This document shows, piece after piece, positions 46,542 to 57,200 of a DNA stretch of 64,000 bases. The notes under the pieces were generated by a model that was not told the DNA's origin, searched no databases, and was given only the letters and a program-made list of their open reading frames with translations. The DNA comes from Bursaphelenchus xylophilus (lineage: Eukaryota; Nematoda; Chromadorea; Rhabditida; Aphelenchoididae), in assembly GCA_904066235.2 (NCBI GenBank), contig CAJFCV020000005.1, positions 2,971,501 through 3,035,500 of the forward strand. The letters are read 5' to 3'. The position numbers and the translations under genes are program-made. Numbering within the stretch: the first letter of the stretch is position 1; each line of letters starts with the position of its first letter.

Positions 46542-46987
46542 CGGGGAAAGTGCCCTAAGTGCGACGCTCAGATTTTCTTTAAATTTTTCATACACGTCGG
46601 GCATGAACTGAATATCAATTCCTGAAAGTTTTAGCTCGCGCTTTGCAAGAGCCACCAAGATTGAACGATCTTTGCCGCCGAGAGAGCACGCTAAACGTGG
46701 AGAGCGGTCAGAGAGAAAACGCTTTCTTTCCATAACTTTGGCAGTTTCGTGCGGAAAAATTCGATTTTTTGTAGAAACATTATCCTTTACGGTAGAAATA
46801 GGCTTGAAACTTTTCGTGCCAAAATTCGGCAAAAAGTCCTAAATTTTCGCCGATTTTCGATCTGAAAATCTCGGTTGTTTCTGCAAAGCGCGAGCTAGGA
46901 TTCTCGCATATATCTTAGAAAAAATTATTCTAAATTTGTGTCAAGTTTCATCAAAATCTGAGCGTCGCATTTGGAGTACTTCCCTTG
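46542..46987. repeat. Family A element, reverse orientation
   Basis: Starts CGGGGAAAGTGCCC and ends 'tttggagtacttcccttg', with the body in reverse orientation relative to the copy at 9148. Length 446 bp. Confidence 0.78.
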
Positions 46988-47806
46988 TAAATTCAAGTCA
47001 TCTTTTTCTCAATACTACATGTCGCACGTCAAGGACTTCCCAGTGAAATAAATCTCCGCATAACGTGCCCTTTCCATAATAAGGGCATTTTTTTGGAAAC
47101 CATTTCCGGCCCAATTACATCCATCCGTTTGAAACGCGGAACCAGACTAAAGCGCAATTTATTCCACCCAAAGTGCGGTGCGTTATTTCGCGGTGCTTGG
47201 CCGCAAGTTTTGTCTGCTCGGAAATTGCCGGTCTCACCTCCGGGCCATTATCCCCCATTATCTCGTAATAAAAGCGGAGTGCGTTCCTTGGAATTTTCTC
47301 GTCTTGGCAAACACTCCAATTCCCTTACGACACAATGTTTACAATCTCTGGACCTTTGGCCGGGCATTTGCAACAAAAACGGGGAAATCCGTCATCGATA
47401 TGCATTATGTATTTTGTGGATGACCGTGTTTTGAGGGCTGTGAATTGCGGGTGAAAACATGAAAGAGAGGGGTTTTTTGAGGCTAATGGATTTTATGGGG
47501 TCTTGTTTTCAGGATTTAAAAAATTTTAGTTTAGATTTTTTTTGATTTTTATCTTGAATACGTGAGATTTTTACCTAAAAACTGAAATTTTTAGGTCAAA
47601 AACTCGAAACATTTTCCCATAAAAAAAGTTGTAAAAGTATGGCCAAAAACGTGCATTTCCCACGTATCTATTTCTAAAACTTTAGCTCGAGTTTTGCAGT
47701 GGAAAATATTCAAAAAAAATTGCGAAGATAGAGTACGCGAATGGCGGAGAATGGCTAGAGAGAAGATCGGTTTTAACCGTACCTTTGAATTTTGGGGCCA
47801 AATTAA
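46988..47806. other. Intergenic stretch without recognised gene
   Basis: Contains a 113-codon open frame (47093-47434) that matches no family I know and has no convincing gene context. The rest is AT-rich DNA. Confidence 0.4.
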
Positions 47807-48047
47807 CAAGGGGAGTACCCCAAGTGCGACGCTGAGATTTTGATGAAACTTGGCAGAAATTTACAATATTTTTTTCTAAGATATATGCGAGAATCCTAGC
47901 TCGCGCTTTTCTGAAACTACCGAGATTTTTAGATCGAAAGTTGGCAAAAATTTGACACCTTTTTGTCGAATTTTGACACGAAAAGCTTCATGCCTATTTC
48001 TACCATAGAGGGAAAATCTGAGCGTCACACTCGGAGTACTTCCTTTG
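47807..48047. repeat. Family A element, internal deletion, 8-bp flanks
   Basis: CAAGGGGAGTACCCCAAGTG to 'cactcggagtacttcctttg', 241 bp. The flanking octamers CAAATTAA and TAAATTAA agree at 7 of 8 positions. This is a second independent case of an 8-bp target duplication for the family. Confidence 0.8.
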
Positions 48048-48892
48048 TAAATTAAGATGCACTTTTTTATGAATAAACTTTAAGAAAAATTCTTGAATTT
48101 TTGCCAGCTTTCAGACCAAAAATTTCGGTTGTTTCTAAAAATTGTATGTCTTAAAAAGAATTCACCTAAATTTGCCCCAACATTCATTAAAATCTGAGAA
48201 TCTCACGCCGCCCATCTTCCCAGTAAACTTTAAATTTGCAGGCCTTTCATTTCGAAATTTAAATTTCGAAACCTCCCCCTCCTCCCCCCAAATTGTCAGT
48301 GGTCTGAACTTGCACTTTCCCGTGTACTTTCCCGCCATCTGATACCTTTTTATAAGGCGCTTTAATAAACCTTGTCCCGCCAATCCGCATGCTCAAAGAA
48401 TGAGGTTGGACGTAGAGCGGAGCTTATCGCTGAATCATCGCAAAACAAGCCATGACTGAGTTCCGCTGATTATGCTTTAAAATGGCGGGCCGAGGTCTCC
48501 AACGTAATGAAACTCTCTTTTTTCGGCGACGCATATTTGGATGAGCAAACAGAAATGTAGGGAATTCTTTCCAAATTTAGATTTTTTAATCTTGCAGGAG
48601 GAGGGCGGCTATATAATACTGTGTAATGTTGTGAATGGAAACTAGTATAAATAACGGTTATTTTTTAGTTTTATTTCTCAAACGGGATACTTTTTTGGGG
48701 CTTTTTTTATTAGTCATATTTCTGCCACTTTTACCGAGGGCGTTATGACTTTTTGGGTCAGCGACAGTTCAACGATACTACAGATTGCCTCGGTTCCTCA
48801 TTGTATCCATGAGGGAGGCTAGTAGGAGGCTTTGCTAGTAGAAATAATAAGATTCATCGGGTCACAAGGACCTTAGTAACAGCTATAATAAA

Positions 48893-48995
48893 ATTTGAAA
48901 ATGTGAACATGTTGCAAGTCTTCGCCAAGTCTCCGGCGAGCCTTTGCCGAGCATTCGCCGACCATCCAACGGCTTTATCAGGCCTTGTCGTTTTA
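48893..48995 (+). repeat. Direct repeat of about 100 bp, copy 1
   Basis: The core 'gcaagtcttcgccaagtctc' then 'cggcgagcctttgccgagc' and 'gccgaccatccaacggcttt' recurs at 49397-49495 in the same direction. Both are rich in cgccga/gccgag motifs. Origin unknown. Confidence 0.7.
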
Positions 48996-49192
48996 TGCAT
49001 ATGAGAGGCTAGGAGAAGGCATAGTTAATAGAAATAACAAAATTTCTCGGGTTCTAGGATAGCTTATCACCATTTTTTTGACGTATTTTACATGTACTCT
49101 CATCAATAATATCTAGATAAAAGTTACGGATCTTCGTTTTTTCCCCTCAAATTTTGGTCTTTTGTATGTTACATTAACTCAGGGATAGTTGT

Positions 49193-49344
49193 GAAGCTGC
49201 CCCCAAATTAATACCATTATGCCCCCAAATTCTCCCATTATGCCCTTTGGGGGCATAATGGGAATATTTTGGGGGCACCTTCCAACCTCCTATTTGAGGG
49301 CATGTGTTTGGGGGCAGAATGGTATTAATTTGGGGGCAGCCATT
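49193..49344. repeat. Palindromic 152-bp hairpin element
   Basis: Ends GCTGCCCCCAAATTAATACC and the exact complement. The inner part is also self-complementary around 'ccctttgggggcataatggg'. The hexadecamer-like 'ttaactcagggata/ttaactcagggtaa' occurs on both outer sides, so it may sit in a small direct duplication. Confidence 0.75.
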
Positions 49345-49396
49345 GCGTTGTCCTTAACTCAGGGTAAAGAAAACTAACCTTAATAATAGCTAGAAT

Positions 49397-49495
49397 TAGA
49401 AAAACTGGACATATTGCAAGTCTTCGCCAAGTCTCCGGCGAGCCTTTGCCGAGCGTCCGCCGACCATCCAACGGCTTTGCCAGGCCTCGTAGACA
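49397..49495 (+). repeat. Direct repeat of about 100 bp, copy 2
   Basis: Second copy of the 48893 repeat, with a few substitutions. It lies about 180 bp upstream of the GST-like gene start. Confidence 0.7.
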
Positions 49496-49671
49496 CTTCC
49501 TACACCCTTTTTTTGGGCATCCACCTGTCCGACTCCCCGTATCGGTCGATTTTGCGTTGACCTGAACGAGCTCTCGTCGACCCAAAGTCGATACGTGTCA
49601 TATTTCGGCCAAATTTTCCGAGAACTGCCAATAATTTTCGTTTTTTTTAATCTCATTTTTTCAGAATCAAA

Positions 49672-51179
49672 ATGCTCTCCGAACCCGTTGCGCAATTCTA
49701 CATTGACAAGCCGGAGACGAGTCAGTCCCGGGGGGTCGACCTATCAGTGCCGCACTTCATCCTGTTCGAGGCGATGGATGATCCCTTCTCCGGGGTGGTC
49801 CAGAAACTCTTCGAATATGGACAATGTCCGTACGAGCGGATCGAGGTGTCCAACAACAAGGTTTTGAAAAGCAAAGGTGAGAAATTTCGGGACAAAATAA
49901 GAGCTTTTAATGCATGGAAAAGCCTGCCTTCATAGCAAATTATTTATTCTTTTAAATTGAGCGATATGAAGGAGTAAATTTAACCCTTCAGGTGTGACAA
50001 TATCAAAGTTGCCAGCCCTTCAATTCGACGGTCTAACTCTCACTGGATTTTCGACAATTTGCCGGGCCATTGCAACCCGTGTCGGGCTTGATGGATGCTC
50101 AGTAAAAGAGTCGAACGAGGTCGACATGATTGTTAATTTTGTTGAAGCCGAGATGACTCGGCTACGGCCGCTTATTCAACGGCTTGAAGTCGAAGAGACA
50201 GAGTCCGATGATGACGATGATTTACAGAATGAACAGCCATTTGCAAGCAAATATGAAGGCTTTGACTTCAAATTGGCCCCAATTCTCGACGCCAGACTAC
50301 GGTCAAATCGCTCCAAAACACTTGTTGGGAAAAGTGTAGGTTGAAACTTTGATATCGCTTGTCGATTTTATGTATAGGGGTATGCTGATAAGAGGCTTAC
50401 TCTCTGTCTTTTGTCCTGTAAAGCTGTAGAGGAAGCTCTTATAAGGCAACGTCTAGACGCCCTAAATTTCTGATAAAACTTTTAATCTGCAAATGGTGGA
50501 GGTGGAGATTAAAGACTTGGAAGCGGCTTGTTGTACGATTAATGCTATAATCTTTATTTTTTCTTTGATTTACGCGGAGAAATTCTCAAAATGCAACGCT
50601 CAGATGTCGATGAAATTAGGCATAGATTTAGATAAAAATTTTCTAACGCATACGTGAGATTTTTAGCTCGCGCTTTGCAGAAATAACCAAGATTCTTAGG
50701 CTGCAAGTTGGCGAAAATTTGAAAATTTTTATTTCCAATTTTACCATGAACTAGGAGCCTTTTTGCTATAGCCAGAAGTTTCCACAAAAAAATTAGTTTT
50801 TTACAAAAAAAATCACAAGAATATGGGACCTTTCTCGCTGACCAGTCTCCGAATTTCGCCTGCTCTCTAACGCCCAAAAAAGTTGAATATTTCAGCTGCA
50901 TCTGCAAAGGGCAAGCTAAGCAAGCTCTTCAGCGAATGAAGAGTAGCCCTAATAACATAAAATCTGACCGTTTCTCTTTGCGTACTTTTCTTAAAAATCT
51001 ACATTATTTTCTCCTTACCACCATTCTAGCTAACTCGTTATAATTCTCATTTCCAGTTGACCTGGGCCGACTACGTGCTGGTCTACTTCATGCGGACACT
51101 GATTGAGCATGTGGGTGGGCAGATCCTCGACGATTACCCGGACCTGGCGCACTACTACCACAAGAATCATGCCTTATAA
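49672..51179 (+). CDS. Divergent glutathione S-transferase-like protein
   Basis: Exons 49672-49876, 49992-50335 and 51057-51179 join in phase and give 223 residues. The N-terminal part resembles a thioredoxin-like GST domain (FILFEAMDDPFSG, then PYERIEV). It is followed by the beta-strand block LPALQFDGLTLTGFSTICRA and the linker VGLDG, as in sigma-type GSTs. The helical C-terminal domain carries an acidic insert (ETESDDDDD, about residue 130) and the GST-typical LTWADYVLVYF. The catalytic Tyr expected near the N-terminus of sigma GSTs is not evident, so activity is uncertain. A TTTTTTCAG acceptor lies six bases before the ATG. The 3' end converges on the guanylate cyclase gene, with stops 118 bp apart and an AATAAA near 51290. 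Confidence 0.7.
50575..50995. repeat. Family A copy, diverged, in an intron
   Basis: Family A body with the 'tcgcgctttgcagaaat' and 'gtttccacaaaaaa' blocks and degenerate ends. It lies in the second intron of the GST-like gene. Confidence 0.6.
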
Positions 51180-51296
51180 GCTGCATTGCCTTAACCAGAT
51201 ATTATATTTCATCCTTTACTCGGGTTTTATCATAAATGTATATAAACACAAAGATTTGTACCATTAAACAGTTAAAAACAAAGGTTAAAAAATAAA

Positions 51297-54200
51297 TTAG
51301 TCATCATTATCGACATCTCCATCCTCCTTCGAATACTGCGAATACATGGCGTTGTTGCGTTGTTCCTCCGCGGTTCCGAGGAGCCAAAATGTCTCCATTA
51401 CGCCTTTTCCTTTGATCAAAACCTCGCCGCGACTTTCGGTGACATACCCACCCACTACGTTCAGAAGAAAGTGATTGCAATCGGCGGAGATGTGGATTCG
51501 ATTGGCTGAAAACAAAGCGTTTGTGGAACAGATTACGTATTTTTTATACCACAACTGGCAAGAGTTTATACAAGGTATGGCAAGTGAAAAAATTCATATT
51601 TTCTTCGAATTCTGCGCAAATTTTGTTCCTAAATTACACGTCAATTCCCGAAAGTTTTAAATCGCATTAAGTCGAAGAAACAGGCGAATCGAACGGCCTT
51701 TATCGACGAGAATGAACGCTAAACGAGGATAGTGGAATACAAAAAAGCCCTTTTTGTTGACAAAAATTCGGCAATTTTTTCAGCGTTTAAGCTTGGAAAA
51801 TTTCAGTCTTAATTCTACCGAAGAAGACAATATTTCCTTCAAAAAAGTCGTGTTTTTCTGCGGCAAATTGGCATACACAGTGACGGACCTGATCCAGCGG
51901 CAAAAAACGTATCATTTTGCATCCGGGGAGTATCAAAAATGTGGCAAAACGCTTCCCTCTCCAAGTGAAAAAACTCCGGTTTCAAAAGCGCGCTCGCTTT
52001 TTTATAAGGCAGAGCCCTTCAAAGCGAATTTCTTTCACTTGGAAAGGGAAGTATTTTGCCACACTTTTTATGCTTCCCGGATGCAAAATGGTATGTTTTT
52101 TATCGCTGGATCAGGGCAAAAAAATCCCCCACTGTATCTGCCAATTTGCCGTAGAAAAACACGACTTTTTTTGAAGGAAACATTGCCTTCTTTGGTAAAA
52201 TTAAGACTGAAATTTTCCAAACACAAACTCAGAAAAAATTGCCGAATTTTTGCCAACTTTTGGGACTAAAATCCCGGTTTTCTTGTATACAAAACACAAG
52301 CTCGGAACTTGCTAATGTTCTGTAAAAAAAATATTAAAATTAATGCCAAGTTTTATTCAAATCTGAGTGTCACACTTGGGACACCTCCCGGCTTTACTAC
52401 TTCCTTACGTTTTCCATTGCTCTCCATTCTGGACGCCGTATTCACCGAGTCGCCGAACAAACAATACCTTGGCATTGCCAGTCCCACCACTCCAGCGACC
52501 ACAGGGCCAACATGAAGTCCGATTCTGAGCTTCATTTGCTCTCCAGGCAAGTTCGGGATAGTGAAAGTTTTGATCGAACGCATGAAGTGGATCGACATGT
52601 TCGCGATGAATCTGGCATGTTCATTTCCGTTTCTTTTGGGGAGACCAGACACACAAAGGTAGCCGTCTCCTGAAAGCGCAATTATTTCATATTTTTACAA
52701 GCCCTTATCCTAGTGTAACATATAAAATCCAGCTTCTTTTTTGATGACTATTTTTTCAATATTCTCACCGATTGTCTCAACTTTGTACACATCGTATTCA
52801 GCGATGATTCCATCAAGTAATGTATAAAGCTCATTGAGCAAATTGATGACTTGTAGAGGAGTGCATTTTGAAGCAATTGTAGTGAAAGATACCACATCCG
52901 AAAAGAAGATTGTCACCGTGTCGAAAGCTTCTGGCTCAACGGATTGACCAAGTTTTAGTTTTTCGGCAACTTGTCTGGAAAATTGCTTTTTACAATAACT
53001 AACCCCCATAAAAGTACCTTGTAAAAAAAATCTAGATTTTTATCTTGCGCTTTGCAGAAATCACTGAGATTGTTATAGTAGCGGACCTGATCCAGCGTCA
53101 AAAAAGTACCATTCTGCAATCTGGGAAGTATCAAAAAATGTGGCAAAATACCTCCCTCTCGAAGTGAAAAAACTCCGATTTCAAAAGGTCGCTCGCTCTT
53201 TTTGTGAGGGAACCTTCAAAACGGAGTTTTTTCACTTGGAGATTTTGGTGCGGTCGCGTATTATTGGTCGACAATCCTAGTTCTATCATCACAGAACAAG
53301 CCGAGAGATATATTCAACGATCTTTGACGACCACTGAGCACATCGAAATTACAGTGACGAACCTGATCCAGTGGCAAAAAACGTATCATTTTGCATCCGG
53401 GAAATATCAAAAAATGTGGCAAAATGCTTCCCTCTTCAAGTGAAAAAACTTCGTTTTGAAGGGCTCTCCCTCATAAAAAGAGCGGGCGCTTTTGAAATCG
53501 GAGCTTTTTCACTTGGAGAGGGAGGTATTTTGCCACATTTTTTTGACACTTCCCGTATGAAAAATGGTACGTCTTTTGCCACTGGATCAGGGCCGCCACT
53601 GTACGATGCCTAAATTTGCTCCAAAATTTGCCAGAACAATGTGACTGGAGCAAAAAAGTCTTCGCTATACGCGAAATTGTCAAAAAGTAGAAGGATTTTG
53701 TTATACGGAGGCTTATTTTTGCCTAAAATTCACTCATTGGCCTCAAAAATTTTTCTTCAAATTATAGACAAGTTTCGTTGTAGAGTGTCCTCGTACCCTC
53801 TACAACGAGATTTCACTGTACTAGCCACTCATTTTCAGCACCTCCCACTCCCACCGTACCCTCATCATCAATTTCTCATTGCCGCAATAATCCATGGCTC
53901 TTACGCCGCACCGTAATTAAAAACTAATTCCAGTGGGGATTAGTCCCCAATCCCCCATCTTTCTCAATTCTAGCCTCCCTCCTTTCGGCCAATCATCACT
54001 CACTTTGGCAGCATACGGTGCAACAGCAAGTCGGAGCGTTTTTTCTCCTCGACCAATTCTTTGGTCCGGTCCGCGACCTCCTCCTCCAGATTTAGGGCGT
54101 GTTGTTCGAGGATTCCGAAAACATGGTCCATGAGATTGGCGTTCCGTCCGCCCGACATGGATCTCAGCATTGACCGGATAAGTTCGATTTTTGGCCGTTG

Positions 54201-57200
54201 CGCCGCCGATTCCGTCCAACAATCTTTCATTAGGTGGATCTGAAAAAATTGCCCAAAAATCATTTTTTAAACAAAAAAATAAAAAAAGCGTCTTACAATT
54301 CCCTGATTAACATCCGGGATTGCAGGCTCAATTTCTGGCCGTATACTTCGGGATCCACCCTTTTTGACGAGATAAATTATCTCCTCAGCACCACCTTTCA
54401 CATCATTCAATTCATAGGCAAGTTTCATGTTCACAAGCTCCGAACAGATGATCCCAAAGGCATAGACATCGGCGGCCGTTGAGATTGCAGATTCACCGTC
54501 TCGGAGGACTTCTGGCGCGGTCCAGAGGAGGTCTGGACATAAAAGAAAAAAATGATGCAATGTTTTTGAGATACGCAAATTTTGAAAAAAAAAACTGTTT
54601 CAGAGGTTTACAAAACTAATACCAAGTCAAAATCGATGGCATGGCAAAAAAATTTTGGATATGCAAATTTTTGAAATTTAGAAAATATTCCTCAAAACTC
54701 AAAATCCACTGTCTGTAAGCCTTTATGACAGTGATTCTTTGACACAAAAATTTTTATAACGATTCTCTGACAAAACTTTTTTTTAAATCCTGCAAATTTA
54801 GCGCCTTTTTGAATATGCAAATTTTTTTATTTTGCAAATTTTTGAAAAAAAACTGTTTCTGAGGTCTTCGAACTCATACCAAGACAAAATTGATAGCTAA
54901 GTCTTCAAGGCATACGCAAATTTTCTGGATTATGCAAATTTTTTGGATTACGCAAATTTCTGAAATTTTTCAAATATTCCTCAAAATCCAATGCCTATGA
55001 ACCTCTATGACAGCGATTCTTTAACAAAATTTTTTTTTCATAACGATTTTCTGATAAAAATTTTTTTTTATTATGCAAATTTATGTAAATTTTTGAATAT
55101 GCAAATTTTTACCTTTAGCATCTCGTTCGCCATCCATTCGCAAAAATGCCAACCCATAATACGATATCTTGACCTGCCAACGGTCATCCACCAAGCAAGT
55201 CGAAGACGTTAGGCGACCATGAACATGAAGTGCGCTATTATGGACGAAATGAAGGCCCTAAAACAATAAAAATGAAAAAAATAATGTCTACAGACTTGGG
55301 AGGATGGTAACTTCAGTCTCTATAGATATCTTACCTCCGAAAGATCCCTTATCAACGAATAAACAATGAAGGCATCCATGTTGACCGTGCCTTTTTCGAT
55401 GACGTCTTTGATGCTCCCACGGCCACAGTATTTCCAGATCGACAAATAATCCGGCCCGTCAATACTCAAGCCCAAAAATTTATTCAGATTTTCGTGATCC
55501 AATTGACGCATCTGCAAGTTTTCATCATTTTTTGAAGCGTTAAAATGCGCAAAATTTAATATTTCTGAATTTTTCTGACTAACCATTCTGAGCTCCGTCA
55601 TTTCCGACTCAACCAATGTTTTTCGGACCCGATGTTTTCGACCAGTGACGAATTCATTTTGAAAAATGTACAGCTGATAGTGTTTCGAGCTTTTTACACT
55701 GTCAAATGTGAACTTGGAAGTCGTTGAAGGGCCTGATTGCAAAGATCGACTGCTGAGGGATTGTGATTGGTTGCGCTGAAATTTTAGTGGGAATAAGTGG
55801 GAATAATAGACAAGGATAGAAACAATTTAGTATACATTAATACGACACCCTACTGTCGAGAATAACTAGCCTAAATTTGAGATTAAAAAGGATCGTCAAA
55901 GCGGAATTGGGACTTGAGGGACTAAATAATCAGTCTGGGATGCTTCTTCAATACAGTGGACCTGATCCAGTGACAAAAGACGTATCATTTTGCATCCAAG
56001 AAGTATCACAAAATGTAGCAAAGCCACCTCCCTCTTCAAGTGAAAAAAACTCCGATTTCAAAAGCGCGCCTGCTCTTTTTGTGAGGGAAATGGCGCGACC
56101 TTCAAAGCGGAGTCTTTTTCAACTGGAGAGGGACGTATTTTGCTACATTTTTGATACTTCCCGGATGCAAAATGATACATTTTTTGCCACTGGATCAGGT
56201 CCGTCACTGTATTGAAGATACATCCCAGACTGATTATTTACTCCCTCAAGTCCCATTTCCACCTTGACGATCCTTTTTACTATCAAAGTTAGGCTAGCCA
56301 CTGTATTGAAGAGGCATCCCAGACTGATCATTTAATGAACTCAAATCTAGGCTCAGGTTGCTTGGTGTTGGTCTTACAGATCTAAGAGCGATTCTAGGCC
56401 AAGCATGACCGCTAGGAAACAAAACCTCTCATTGTCAGCAAAAACAAGTCTTCGGATCTGCGCGCCCAGTACTTCAATACTAATGACTCATTCCTCTCGA
56501 GCACTCGTTTTACAAAGGTCCATTCACCTCTTTCACATGCACCACAAAGCAGAAAAACTTACTCTATTATACTTCTCCAGTAGTCGATGGGGAATCTGCC
56601 ACATCTCATTCAATCTTCGTTTTTCCTCACTTTTCGAGCTGAAGTTCAAATTTTAATAAATTTCCCCCAAAAATTCGCTTACTGCACAAAATAGAATGAA
56701 GTCCCAAAAAGCGATAAGATCAAAATCACAGCCACACAAATTGCCGCAATAAACCAGCCTATGTACGCCTCCCAGACCGGCTTCGGGCATCCGTTGCCGT
56801 CGAAGCCGCAGGTTGGGGTTGACAATGGCGCTACGCCATTTCGAGAGGCCCAAATTTTGGAGCGATCCGTCACATTTATCTTGACATTCAGACCTGTAAA
56901 TACAAATAAATCGTTTTCTAATTTTCTGATTTTAGCCGGCATTTTAAGACGGAAGAAAGTTACCTTCAATGGCAAAAGTTGCATGCTCAGTCATCCTCTC
57001 ATCCTCCGCGTATTCCGAGAGAACATATACAGAGTCTCGGACTCCGTCATCGCCAACAACAACTTTCCCAGTAAACCCTAAAAAACAGAAGTCAAAAAAA
57101 ACTTTTTATGATCAGTAATATGGCCAAAACAACGGCGAAAAACCACATTCCGGGCAGCTAGAAGAACCTTGGATATTCTGCTGGAATCTTTGAAAACCAG

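Noticed and set aside
47093..47434. 113-codon open frame
   Set aside because: No family similarity, start context or splice partners; consistent with chance in a repeat-rich interval.
51754..52269. 171-codon frame
   Set aside because: It is created by family B copy 12 and its mirrored flanks. Similar frames recur at every B copy in different registers.
54990..55100. Runs of 'atgcaaattttt' in an intron as a possible regulatory array
   Set aside because: The motif is low-complexity AT-rich intron sequence with irregular spacing, and no function can be supported.
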